In this document: piece after piece, positions 32,244 through 43,118 of the stretch | How the letters are laid out: the number at the start of each line of letters is the position of its first letter | Numbering within the stretch: position 1 is the first letter of the stretch | From: Tilletia caries | Taxonomy: Eukaryota > Basidiomycota > Exobasidiomycetes > Tilletiales > Tilletiaceae | Length of the DNA: 64,000 bases | Assembly: GCA_032718865.1 (NCBI GenBank) | Contig: JALUTQ010000046.1 | Location: forward strand, 1,798,001-1,862,000 | Direction: 5' to 3' | Position numbers and translations under genes: made by a program | The notes under the pieces: generated by a model | The model's database searches: none | What the model saw: only the letters and a program-made list of their open reading frames with translations | Told to the model about the DNA's origin: nothing

Positions 32244-32984
32244 TCTAAATTCCGGTCAGGCTCAGGCACTGAGTGTCTCGCATTTTCAGTATAAAATTAA
32301 GCGTTTTGGCATCTTTCGTGTCTCCGGCATCCCCCCGTCTCTTCTCCCGATAGAAGAAAAACGCTCCGGAGCTCAAGATGGCTCCCAACATGTCCCGCAG
32401 CAAGCTTCACGCACCTTCTTCCCTTCCGTACACCATACCCAGCAGCATCCACCGCACCGGCGCCCTCAGCAATCGTTCGCTGCTGACCGGACGCGGTCAG
32501 CAAGGGCGCGTCCTTCCCTTTTTCGCGTGCCCGGCTCCATGGTGAGTCCTGTTCCGAGTCCCGACTCGCGGTTTCCCTAGGTTTTTCCTTTACCCTGACT
32601 CAGCTGCTGCATTCCGTTATTCCTTTAGCTCACGATGGACATCACGACCAGCTCTCTTTCGTCCCTGCGGCTGAAGCTACGCGTCCCACGACTCCCAGCT
32701 CTACCGGCTCCAGGCTCCATGGTGAGTCCCCTCCCGAACTTCAGGCCGACAGAGCCAGGCATCTCACACCCAGCCGCCTTGACCTCAAGCAGCTTCAAGC
32801 TCAGACGCTCGCGTTCACCAGGACTTGGATCGCTCTCGACAGGTCTCCGAATTTCGCAGTGTCTCTGCCCAGCGTTCATTGGCTGCTGGTGAGTTGTCTT
32901 CATTCTCCATCGCGGCCCCGTTTCATCCATCACACCTTTTGACAACCAGTCTCTCCCTTCTCAGACTCAGGGCATTCCAACGCC
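32244..32984 (+). promoter_or_regulatory. Promoter and spliced leader of the transposon-borne kinase
   Basis: A TATA-like TATAAAAT sits at about 32,291. Two exon ends read CCGGCTCCATG|GTGAGTCC (32,541 and 32,719) and look duplicated. Further splice signals occur at CTTTAG 32,628, AAGCAG near 32,792, GTGAGT near 32,890 and CTCAG near 32,964. The exons can be read in one frame (R-A-R-L-H..HDGHHDQLSFVPAAEA..) into the kinase, but an upstream stop prevents a clear start, so I treat them as leader. Confidence 0.4.
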
Positions 32985-34296
32985 ATGCCGCTCGATGAGC
33001 CTCTTCGCCTCCCAGTTCCAGGTCAGTCTCGTATCTTCCTATCTGCGTTTACCTTGTACTTGCAGCTGCTCGCTGACTATGTTCTTGAACTTCTACATTG
33101 CAGCCGACTTCGTCCACGCTGACGAAGCCCTCCTTCCTCGTCATTCTCGGCCCGCAGCGGACGTCGACGCTACCCTCGGCTCAAATCAAGTTCGGTACCG
33201 TCTCTCCCTCTCCCCGTTTCGTCCCAGCGAGGCCTCCGAGCCCTTGAGCGCCGCTGCGCTCGCTCTCGCCTATGCTTCCAGCTCGTCAAATCAAGAGCCC
33301 GGTCCATCAAGATCATCGCGCAGTTCCGGCCCTGCAGAAGCACCGAATCCTTGGACACCTCCCAAGACGTGGCGCCCCGCTGGCCGATACGTGCGCGCTC
33401 GCGGACAGGAGGAGCTTGGCTCTGGCGGCTACGCGTCGGTCATGCGCGTCGTCGACATGCTAGGCGGGAACACGCGTGCACGCAAGCGACTCCATTACGA
33501 GCGACAACCATCTACCCAGCTCCTCTATGAGGTCGAGGCGCTATCACGTCTCCGACGGCACCCTGGCATCGCAGAGCTCCTCGACGTCTGCCATTCGCCC
33601 GGCACCATCGACCTCATCATGCCAGTCTACTGGGGTACTCTTCAAGACCTTTTCAACACTGCAGAGGAAGGGACACGCGAACTCCCTTCTGGTCTTCGCA
33701 GGAACATCGCCCTTCAGCTTCTTGTTGCACTCTCCTACGTCCACCGCAAGAACATTGTGCATCTCGACATCAAGCCATCCAACATTTTCCTCACCGATGA
33801 AGGCCACGTCAAGGTCGGAGACTTCGGTCTAGCCGCACCAGTTGGGTCCTCGTCGGTCACTCGCACTTACGGCACGCTAGGATACACGGCGCCAGAGTCC
33901 CTTCTGGGCTGTCAGCGCCCGACCTTCCAGAATGACGTTTGGTCAGCCGGCTGTGTCGTTGCCGAGCTCTACCTGGGCCAACCACTGTTCTGCGCCACCA
34001 GTCCCATCAGTGCCATGCACGACATCCTACAGTTCGTCGGCCATCCTGGTGGTCTAGTTTTGCCACGCGCACGTTACCCTTCCTCCGACCTCCAGGTTCC
34101 CATGGACTGGAGGTCGTACGACAGCGAAGCAGCATGGCGCCTCCGACACATCAACCCTCACGCTGCCGACCTCGTTATCAAGATGCTCCGGATGTCCCCC
34201 AATCGCCGTCCTCACCTTGCCACCTTCTTCAAAGGACCCCTCTTCACCGAGACTCCCATATCCAATGCGTCGACACGTGGCTCCCTGGAGGAATGA
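32985..34296 (+). CDS. CDK-like (CMGC-type) protein kinase carried by the hAT-like element
   Basis: Exons 32985-33021 and 33104-34296 join in frame (GTCAGT..TTGCAG) to give 409 residues from ATG 32,985. After a variable N-terminus the kinase fold is complete: ELGSGGYASVMRVV (Gly loop, about residue 125), a Lys-containing TRARKRL, E in LLYEVEALSRL, HPGIAELLDV, VYWGTLQDLF (hinge), SYVHRKNIVHLDIKPSNIFL (catalytic loop, HLD in place of HRD), VKVGDFGLAAP (DFG), TLGYTAPESLLG (APE), DVWSAGCVVAELYLGQPLF (CDK-like alpha-F) and a final Arg block (MSPNRRPHLATFF). All catalytic residues are present. The gene is convergent with the BED/hAT transposase (268 bp apart) and lies between TATGAC-rich ends. The WSAGC..E....PLF block favours CMGC; substrate is unknown. 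Confidence 0.85.
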
Positions 34297-34564
34297 GGCC
34301 TAAATCTCGTTGCTGATACCTACCATATCCCTTCCCGTTCTGACTACACTCTTGGTCCATTTCCCCAGCGATAAGGATCAACGGTCGCTTCTCAAATGCG
34401 CCTCTTCCAGCCTCGCTCTATGAATCCAATCACATCATCTTTCCTATCACGCCTTTACACCTTCACAGCATTGGTCTAAGCTATTGATGGGTCAAAGAGT
34501 GAATTGCAGATGTCTGGTGCAAGCAAGCGTTCATGAGAGCTCATTTATGATCTGACACAGGAAG

Positions 34565-37500
34565 CTACACGTCTGGAAGTCGCGCGATACTCTCCGCACA
34601 TCGTCGCGCCTCGGGGTCGAGGCCGACCAGCTCGTCAGCGCCGTGGTGAAGCCAGTGCTTCGTTGAAACAAGCTGGGCGATGGACTTCGCGGAAAGCCTG
34701 GCCCGTCGGTTCGTGCTGACCAGGGCAGCCTGAGAGAACACCTTCTCTACAGACGACGAGGTTCCGGGGATGGCGAGGATGATGCGAGCGAGCTTTGCGA
34801 GGTGGGGAAAGACTTGCTCGTTGTCCTTCCACCACTTATATGGGGAAATGTCTGATTCCCGCCAAGGACAAAAGGAAGCGTCCAAGTATCGCGCCACTTC
34901 GTCGGGCTCGTTCCGTTCCGGCTGCCGAGCCCTGGCGTCGCTGGATTGCTGCATGCGCCTTGCTCTTGCCGCCGCGATGACGTCCGGCTCTGTCCACTCC
35001 GGGCTCTTGGCTTTGGTTGTCGGCGTCGCTTCCTTGTCCTTTCCGGCATCGACAGATCCCAAGAGTTCCTTCAGCATGTCCCTCAACGCCTTCTCCGCCT
35101 CCTCGGCATGCTCTGGGAAGGCTATGGCGAACATGTCGAGCCGGTGGAGGGGGTGAAGGATGGCCGCGACCAGAGTGAGGCGGTTCTTCAACGCGAGTTC
35201 GCGATATTTGCCGAGCTTCGCCTCCACCGCTTCAAGAAACTTCTTGACTTCCTCCTTGGACTCCGAGTCCAGGTCCTCCGAGTTCTGTGATTCACCGATG
35301 AGCCGTTCGATTTCGTCGCGGAGAATGGCATGGTAGTCGAGAACCATGTAAAGCGTTCCAGAGGCCTGCTCCATGTCCTTGGTAGCTGCAGCAGCCAGCT
35401 TCAGGATCGGCTGGAGTAGCTCGAGCTCCCTCCATTGCGCCGGCGTGAGCAGATATTCACCGAACTTGAGCCTTCGGCTGCCTACGCTGCCTATGTACGC
35501 CCGGCAGTTAGCGTCGATGGCTTCCCGGATGGGTAGCGCCATTCGGATCATTGAAAAGTGCGAGTTCCATCGCGTCGTGTTGGGCTTAGACGGGAAGGGA
35601 GCCTGAGCGAGCTCGCGGTTCTGATAGAACTCCTTCTCCATCCTCTTGCGGAAGTCTGCGCGACGCTGACTACCTCGGTGCACAGCAGTGACGAACGCCT
35701 CGAGCTTCGCGATGGCGTTCTTGGGCGCGAGGAGATTCGGCTTGTCCAACAGCAAGACATCGTTTGCATCCGGACCGCCGCCGTCGTCCGAAAGGAGCTC
35801 GTCGTCGCTTGGCTGCATGTCAGGTTCGTAGTCCTCTTGATCTGTGTCGTCTTCCTCCTCGGTGTCCTCCTCCGATGCTTGATCCTTCGGCGCGCGCTTT
35901 GCCTTCGTCGTCGAGGTCGGTATCGTCTCCCTGTCCCTCTCTCTACCTTTGCCTTTGTCCTTGAGAGAAGGCATCCTCCTGCTGAGTCCCTCCTCTTCAT
36001 TCTCCGGCTCTTCGTTCTCCGGTTCTTCGCCCTCGTCATCCGATGAGTCGCTGTCAACCTGAACAGGATTGCCGTTCTCGTCCTGCACGGTGATGATGGG
36101 CTTGGGCCGAAGGTTGATCACCTTCTGCTGAGCCTTGGTTTTGATGGGAACGCCAAACTGAGCAAGCCGACTCGCAACGCAATGTTGATGTGGTGATTCA
36201 TGCATAGCACCTTGTTCTGTTCAGCTGTCCAGTGACCAGAGTACCGCATGCTGGCGCGAGGGAATGACGAGCACGAGAGCCGAGCCAAGTCCTTCTCCTT
36301 CTTTGTGATGTTGGCCTGGTCTTGACGTCGCTTCTGCAGACCATCATTGTGTACGTCGGTCTCGAGTAGATCCATCATACGATGGTTTGTTCCGGTCGAG
36401 TCGCTCGTCACCGAGCCCAGCCACTTGTCGGCAAGGTCGAAATTTGCGAGCGTGCGAAGCACGTGTCCACTAAAGGTCGCGCCGGTGTGCTTCTCCTTTA
36501 CCACGTCGAACGACAATAGAACCTCGCGGTACTCCCACTGGCTGTTGACGTAGGAGCCCGTGATGGCCATGAAGGAATGCTGGAACCCCTTGTTGGTCCA
36601 CGCATCGTGTGACATGGCCATGAGCGAGTCGTTGTTGTGTAACTGGCGCTGTATGTCGGCTTGCAACCCGTCGTGCAGGGTGGTGAGGTCGCGACGAACG
36701 GTCGAGGGAGAAACCATCGCAATGGTAGCGCGAGCGTCGATCGACTTGATGAGAGCCTTGTGAGCGGGAGAGCTCAGATGAGTGAACGGAAGCGAGTTCT
36801 TAACGACCGCGATGAGTCCGAGTCGCCTAGTCAAGTCGGGATGCATCACTTGCTGGCCATTCAACCACCCCGACACGCTTCAACCTGTGTATCCTATGAC
36901 GGTGGACGATGCGGTGCTGGTTAGCGCTGAAGGCTTTCGAGCTGCAGCTCCACCTTGAGCTTGAGGCACAATTTGTCCGTCCTGGTCTTTGATCAGAGGG
37001 CAAGTCGTTCGATGTGTCTTGAGGTTCGTGTTCTGACCCGCTCTGGAACAAGTGTACAGGCCTGTGCACGCCAGGCAACGCCATTGCTCCTTCACCGTGT
37101 TCCGCTTTCCGCTCCTGTAGGAGCGCACCCATTCGAACCCTTCCCACCCCTCCGAAAGCTGGCTCAAGGCGCCCAGGATGCTCATACGAGCCGGCTTGGA
37201 AAGCGGGATGTCGCCGATGTAGTGTGGTGCCGTCTTTCCGAATATAGCGGCCGTGCTCGAGCTTGCCTCCGTGTTGTTGAACACTGGAGCTGCCAGGCGT
37301 TGAGGAGAGCGTCGAGGAGAGAGACTGGAGCTGGCTTCCGGTGTCTGGGGGATTGCGGTTGATGTGCTTGCCTTTGAGCAAGGACAGCCGAAACCTGGGG
37401 CCCAATCCGCTGGTCCTCGGGGACCTTCCTAGCCGCTGCTATTTGTCGAAGCTCCTCCGGATTGGCACGTTTCGCCTTGGATGTCGTCGTGGCGGATGCG

Positions 37501-38481
37501 CCGGCTGATGCTGCTGCTTTGGCTGTTCTGGGTCGCTTGTGGACTTGGGAAGGGAGATCGTCCGAGTCGCTAGAAGAGATCTCGAGCGTCAAGCCCTTCC
37601 TGAGCTTGGGGTTGCGCAGACCTTCTTCGTCCCCGGAGGTGTTTGATGCGTTGCCGGGGCTGAGGCTTGCTTTGCGCTTGGAGTGCGCGACGGGAGAGTC
37701 GGACGACGGCTCGACGACGTAATCCCCCATCCTCCGAGGCAGTGCTGACCGGCGTGGGCTTGGAGATCGAGATGCACGAACGGGAATCTGGAGCTGAGCG
37801 CGACTGGACGATGCTCTTGCAGGAATTTGGAGGTGTTGCCGAGGCCGAGCATTGCTGGCATGGGTCGCTGGTAATGTACTGGGAAGCGTCGGTGGTGGAA
37901 CAGCGGGACTCGTGGACCGAGAAGCGGGGATCACGTCGCCGCGAGACTGGGATGTTCTTGTTCGATGCTGCTGAACCGCGTTCCGTCGGTTTTGTGCCTG
38001 TTGTTGGTTGGGAGGAGGAGGGGAAACGGTGACCGAACTTTGAGCTTGACTCGGTCCCGCGGCAGAGCCACCGGACTGACTCTGGGACTGTGAGCTCCGG
38101 AGGTAGTCGTCGAAGTTGAGGGCGCCTTGCAGGTACTTGAATCGCTCCTGTGCCATCGGATGGGTGAGAACGGGCTGCAAAAAAGGAGGGAGCAACGGCG
38201 AGGAAGAGGCAACAGTCAATACAGGCATCAGGAGTGAGTAGAAGAACGTTAGAGATGAGAGTACCCACTGGTTCTTGCAGCGCAACTGTCTGCGTATCGG
38301 GTTCGTTGAAGAGGTTGGCGACGGTGCGCGCAAAGCTTGACAGTCCGTCCCCGACGGCGTCGATGGCGTCGATGGCCTGGCCGAACTGAAAGATGTTCAT
38401 ATCGGTAAACATGAATCTTGCGATCGTGTCCACGGCAAGGAGCTCCGCGTCGAGAGGCGGACCCTCAACGGCCTCAGTCAT
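34565..38481 (-). pseudogene. BED/hAT transposase of the outer element, with several lesions
   Basis: The first exon begins at ATG 38,481 (MTEAVEGPPLDAELLAVDTI). After an intron (about 38,175-38,265) comes a long Ser/Pro/Arg-rich region (PSQAQSSVTVSPPPPNQQQA to KRPRTAKAAASAG). Next is a BED-type finger (WEGFEWVRSYRSGKRNTVKE, QWRCLACTGLYTC, TNLKTHRTTCPLI). The catalytic region reads SLMAMSHDAWTNKGFQHSFM, LGSVTSDSTGTNHRMMDLLE and LCMNHHINIAL. An acidic insert follows (SDDEGEEPENEEPENEEEGL). The hATC domain ends the protein (YKWWKDNEQVFPHLAKLARI, SSSVEKVFSQAALVSTNRRA). Lesions: an in-frame TGA at 36,880-36,882, a frame change at about 36,150-36,180, and another near 37,400. The order of domains and good conservation suggest recent loss. 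Confidence 0.75.
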
Positions 38482-38770
38482 GACGGATGTGGACGTGGTT
38501 GGTGGGAGCTCCGAAGGCGAAAGATAGCAGAGAGCGACGACCGATAACGTTGAGCAGTGAGCTGTCCTGGATGGCTGGAACTGGATATGAGGTGAAAACT
38601 GCGCCAACCTGAAAGAGAGAACGCGGCTTGACGCGCTTCGCGGTTCACCACATGGCGAGACGCGCGTCGCCACGCGATATTACGGTCAACTCAGAGGCGG
38701 AAATTTTGCTTACATAATATGACAGAAATATGACAATTTTATGACTTCATATGACAGAAAAATGACATTA

Positions 38771-39092
38771 GGGGTTTTCGTCAGTTCCGCTTCATCTACA
38801 TAGTACGATGAGTTACTGGTAAACTTTTTCCTGCGAAATGAAACCCCCCGACATCTTCCACGTCTTTCTGGAAGAAGCGATGTGGGATATGAGATGATGG
38901 GAAAGGCCAGATGAGATGATGGGATTACGATGAAGATGAAGTGAGCCAAAAAGGTGCACCTGAGCACGTTTTTGCATTTCCGACAACGATATCGTACTCA
39001 ATTGAGGGAAACACCGAATCGCCGTGTCGTACTTCATCTGGTGAGATATCGTGGAAGTACGATTTAGCACTACAAGATCTGACGAAACCCCT
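38771..39092. mobile_element. Complete mariner-type MITE, 322 bp
   Basis: GGGGTTTTCGTCAG at the left (38,771) and CTGACGAAACCCCT at the right (to 39,092) are inverted repeats differing by one inserted base, with TA outside on both sides (38,769-38,770 and 39,093-39,094). No open frame of note. The first 195 bases recur at 20,227-20,421. TA duplications and short TIRs fit Tc1/mariner. Confidence 0.88.
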
Positions 39093-39129
39093 TATTCATT
39101 TTGTGATCAATACAAAAGTCACGTGATGC

Positions 39130-39345
39130 TTCTGTAATCATGAGCGGGAGCGCAGAGCGCGCGCTCGAGGTGGGCCGATCGAAATAGGTCGGCCCAGCGC
39201 CGCGCTCAGAACTGAGTGAGGGCGCTCTGAAATTTTGGAGCCCCCGGCTCTGAAAACCGGGAACTGAACAGGTGGGCGCTTGGGTGTCGGCCCGAAAGGC
39301 AAACAGAGCGCGCGCTCAGTTTTTCAAGGTGAGCGCGCCCGCAAC
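39130..39345. repeat. GC-rich palindromic repeat region
   Basis: GAGCGCGCGCTC, GGCGCTCTGA and GGCTCTGAAAACCGGGAACTG motifs occur in both orientations, ending GAGCGCGCCCGCAACTG. This end is the inverted counterpart of CAGTTGCGGGCGCGC at 20,035. Boundaries and class are unclear. Confidence 0.45.
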
Positions 39346-39491
39346 TGAACACCGCCTCAAGAAGTTTTGAAGAATTTCATTCGAGGGATGTTGCAACACT
39401 TTTTCTCGGCCGTAAAAATCTAAGGGGCAGATATAACCCCATACTAAAGTCTGGGGAAGGTCTGCGCGTCTTGCGGTCGTTCGAGTCATCA

Positions 39492-39562
39492 CCACCACCA
39501 CCACCACCAACTACTACTACTACTATCACTACTACTACTATCACTACTACTACTACCTACCA
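39492..39562 (+). repeat. Trinucleotide microsatellites (CAC)n and (ACT)n
   Basis: CACCACCACCACCACCAC followed by ACTACTACTACTACTATC repeated with small interruptions. It marks the transition between the transposon island and the gene-dense half. Confidence 0.9.
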
Positions 39563-41064
39563 CTCTTGATCTGCTGAGCTTGCCTCATGCGCTGCGACCT
39601 CCGCGTCGTCCTGCTCTGCCTCTTCAGAGCGCACCAGGTCTTTATGCCCATACATGGCCTCGTGCCCTCTTTTCTGCCTTCGGGCCTACCACAGTCCACA
39701 GAGCCTCTGAGCTCCCCCCATCCTTGGCGCGCGACGCTGACATCTCTCTATCAAACTGCTACCTTCAATGCTGACTTCCCTTTGCTTACCACCTCTTCTC
39801 ACAAGTCACATCCATCCCTCCCTTTCCCTTTCTTGTCCAGGTGTCACGCTCTTATCACAGATCTCCCTTTGTTTGCACCCCGGGGCGGTCCCCCACCATT
39901 TCGGTCTCCAATCTCCACCCTCCCATGCTGCAGTTCTGCAGCCCCCTTCCGGGGACGCGAGTGAGCCCCGTGGGCTATCACGTCCCACCTCCACTACACT
40001 TCCTCCCCTCGACGTCGCAGCGTTCGGCACTTGGTGAATGGTGGGCCTCCGGTGGCCCACTTTTCTCCCTGACGTCCGACACACAGCGTTCGGGAAGAAA
40101 TGGGTCTCCGGCGGCTCTTTCGCCCTGCTGATCGACAACCGTCTCACATTCGCCGCCGTGTCCGTCGATCCCGCTTCGCTTTGGAACCCATGATATCGCC
40201 CACTTGCGTCCTCGCCGCGCTTTGCACCCTCGGGTGGGCCCTACCGCGAGGTCGCGGGCGCTACTGTGGACTCGATCTCGATTCGTAAGTGTCGAACCTT
40301 CCTATCATCGGTGACGGCTGGACCTCCCGACGCGCCCCAACGAGATCGACGGTCGTAGCCTCCTCTAGCTGCGACCACCGGGCCCATCGACTCTCCTGCA
40401 ACGGCAGCCGGCCTGCCCGCGACTGGAGGACGACGAGTGAAGACTGACGACTCTCTCGGACCCATGGGTTCAGACCGCAGACGGTCCCGGATACGACTCG
40501 CCTCTCGGTATTCGCTTTCGCCTTGCCTTTCACGATCATCACTGGCAGACGACATCGCGTTCCTCCTCTCTCGTCGCATATGCCGCCTCAACTCTACAGA
40601 CTACAGTCCGAGCACCATCTTTTATCTTCTGTTCGCCTTTTCTTTGCCTATTTTGCCTGCCTCGAACTGTTTTGTCTGGTATATCTTGTGACCCCAGCAA
40701 TACATCCCCAAGTAGCAAAAAAAAAAAAGTCGAGACTCCCCTTGATAAGGAAACCGGCTATTCACGGAAAGCGCTCCAGGATCGGCTCACAGCGGCTGCT
40801 CATCGCTCATCCCTGCCCCAAAGGTATAAAGGATAAAGGAAGCGCGGGCCTTCTTCCTGTTCGCGCACCGCTCTCTTCCCCCATCTCCCCCTTCTTCTCT
40901 CCTTCCTGCCTCTGCTATCGCGTCCTCCATCCACGCGTTGCTTCTGCCCATCCACACCCCACGCCCCACTGATCACCAGCGCAGCAGCGGACAAGGCCGA
41001 CGTCGACACCGGCATCCATCCTCTCTCCTCCTCCTTCCCATCCCACCCGCACCTATACAAAGCA
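39563..41064 (+). other. Unrecognised, CT-rich, possibly intron-rich region before PUT2
   Basis: Several plus-strand open frames (39,587-39,964; 40,523-40,972) and possible splice signals (GTAAGTG at 40,286) suggest a transcribed leader or a small gene, but no protein family is visible. A-rich tract at 40,719-40,730. The last 150 bases, CT- and CCA-rich, are the likely PUT2 promoter and leader. Confidence 0.3.
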
Positions 41065-42805
41065 ATGGTGTTTGCAATCTCCTCTGCCGCCCCGCAGCTC
41101 GGCGGCTTCAAGGTGCCCGCCACCGAGAACGAGCCCATGCGCAACTACGAAGCCAACTCGGCCGATCGCGCCAAGCTCCAGGCCGCCGTCGACGAGATGA
41201 TTGCTCAGGGCCCTCGCGAGATCCCCTGCCTCATCAACGGGAAGCAGGTCAAGACGGGCAAGACGGCCACCCAGGCCAACCCGAGCGACCATGCCACTGC
41301 GGTGTGCACCTACCACGAGGCCGACCCGGCCCTGGTCGAGGAGGCCATCAAGGGCGCCCTCGAGGCCAAGAAGACGTGGGAGATCATGCCATGGAGCGAC
41401 CGCGCAGCCATCTTCCTCAAAGCGGCCGACCTGATCGCGCACAAGTACCGGTACAAGCTCCTGGCGGCGACCATGCTCGGCCAGGGCAAGAATGTCTGGC
41501 AGGCCGAGATCGACGCCGCGGCGGAGACGTGTGACTTCTTCCGTTTCGGGGTCCAGTTCGTCGAGTCGATGTATTCGACGCAGCCGGGTAAGAACTCGCC
41601 TACGACGTGGAATCGGTCCGAATACCGTGCCCTGGAGGGATTCGTCCTGGCGATCTCGCCATTCAACTTCACCGCCATTGCAGGGAACCTGTTCGGAGTG
41701 CCCGCGCTCGTCGGAAACGTCGTGGTATGGAAGCCGTCGCCCATGGCCATCCTTTCGAACTACATCCTTCTCGAGATCATGGAGGAGGCCGGTCTGCCTG
41801 CCGGTGTCGTCCAGTTCGTACCCGGCCCGCCCGAGCCTATCGTCGGAGCTGCGATGAAGCACCGCGAGTTTGCTGCTCTGCACTTCACGGGCTCCACCTT
41901 TGTCTTCCGACAGCTGTGGAAGCAGATTGCCCAGAACCTCGACAACTACCGCGGCTACCCAAGAATTGTAGGAGAGGTGAGTTCGCGGAAAACACTGATT
42001 TGTGGCTTCGTACGCGTCACTCTTGCTAACCCTTTCCTCCTCATTTCACACACAGACTGGCGGGAAGAACTTCCATCTCGTGCACAAGAGCGCGCACGTC
42101 GACTCGGCTGTGAGCCAGGCGATCCGGGGCGCGTTCGAGTACCAGGGCCAGAAATGTAGCGCGCTCTCGCGTCTGTACGTGCCCCAGTCCATGTGGGCCG
42201 GCGGCTTCAAGGACAAGCTCGTCCAACGCGTCAAGGAGATCACCGTCGGCCCCGTGAACGAGTTCCAGCACTTCATGGGCCCCGTCATTGCGCGTCACTC
42301 GTACGACAAGATCATGGGTCTCATCGGGGACGCGAAGAAGAGCGGGGGTGACGTCCTCGTCGGCGGCACGGGCGATGACTCCAAGGGTTTCTTCATCCAG
42401 CCCACGGTCATCGAGACGAAGGACGCGAAGAGCGTCACGATGGTGAACGAGATCTTCGGGCCTGTCCTGACCGTGTATGCGTACCCGGACGAGGAGTTCG
42501 AGTCCGTCTGCGCGACGATCGACAGCACGACCGAGTACGCGCTCACGGGCTCCATCTTTGCCACGGACCGGCATGCGATCGTGACGGCGAGCAACCTGCT
42601 CCGGAACGCGAGCGGGATGTTCTACATCAATGACAAGTGCACGGGCGCTGTTGTGGGTCAGCAGCCGTTTGGTGGGGCCAGGGCGAGTGGGACGAACGAT
42701 AAGGCGGGGAGCATGTCGATCTTCTGGCGATTCACCAGTCAGCGGACGATCAAGGAGACTTGGATCGCGCCGGAGACGCACCTGTACCCGTCCAACCTGT
42801 CCTGA
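41065..42805 (+). CDS. PUT2: Delta-1-pyrroline-5-carboxylate dehydrogenase
   Basis: Two exons (41065-41976, 42056-42805; intron GTGAGT..CACAG, 79 bp) encode 553 residues, the usual length. The enzyme oxidises glutamate-gamma-semialdehyde (from proline) to glutamate with NAD, in mitochondria. Aldehyde dehydrogenase landmarks in order: FVLAISPFNFTAIAGNLFGV (substrate pocket), VVWKPSPMAILSNYILLEIM, HFTGSTFVFRQLWKQIA, the catalytic-domain GE|TGGKN at the exon junction, EYQGQKCSALSRLYVPQSMW with the nucleophile Cys, NEIFGPVLTVYAYPDEEFES and GQQPFGGARASGTNDKAGSM. The class-specific substitution of the C-terminal region is typical of P5CDH. A mitochondrial leader is not obvious at the chosen ATG, which sits in good context (AGCAATGGTG). 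Convergent with the SER3-type gene. Confidence 0.95.
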
Positions 42806-43081
42806 ACGTATTCCGCAACGACGACGGCGAACGACGACCGATGACCGCACCCACTCGATTCTTGACGCATTCAACCCGCATATCATCCGCAACGCTTTCG
42901 CAACATCCATTCTCATCAACGGGGCCCCCACCGGCCACCTGTACTTCTACGCATCCGTTACCATCCTTCTCTTTTGCGCCGTGGCTCGCGACTTAACACA
43001 GAGCCGACATTTTCTTCATTCTCTCGCCGTCCCTTTGCGTGTGTGACTATGACTATTTCAACAGGAGAACCGGTGTGCTTT

Positions 43082-43118
<37 letters not shown>

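Larger units (their letters stand above)
20422..38768. mobile_element. Outer hAT-like element with kinase cargo, carrying nested insertions
   Basis: The left part (20,422-20,716 plus 32,190 to about 32,235) and right part (38,700-38,768) share a peculiar TATGAC-rich composition in inverted orientation. The left end reads TTTTGTCATACATATGAAGTCATA; the right end, reverse-complemented, contains CTGTCATATGAAGTCATA. Between them, once the nested hAT (20,725-32,181) is removed, lie two convergent genes: a protein kinase (plus) and a BED/hAT transposase (minus), about 6.9 kb in total. The exact tips and an 8-bp duplication are not proven. ACCTGAGC occurs at 20,414-20,421 and again at 32,236-32,243, which would instead delimit a short MITE at the left. 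That alternative leaves the hAT transposase without visible ends. Confidence 0.5.

Noticed and set aside
32378..32541. Kinase start at ATG 32,378
   Set aside because: The frame from this ATG meets stops after the first splice junction; the frame that reaches the kinase has an upstream TGA. ATG 32,985 gives a clean join.
20422..38768. A Starship-type giant element
   Set aside because: No DUF3435 tyrosine recombinase is seen; the transposases are hAT and Plavaka types with their own ends and duplications.
20227..38966. The two ~195-bp direct repeats as LTRs of a retrotransposon
   Set aside because: The right copy continues to an inverted repeat of its own start with TA duplications, so it is a small DNA element. 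No reverse transcriptase or integrase lies between them.
39492..39562. CRISPR-like or telomeric repeat
   Set aside because: Simple trinucleotide microsatellite without spacers; not TTAGGG-type.
41053..41883. Long minus-strand frame opposite PUT2
   Set aside because: A shadow of the dehydrogenase coding strand, with no motif of its own.
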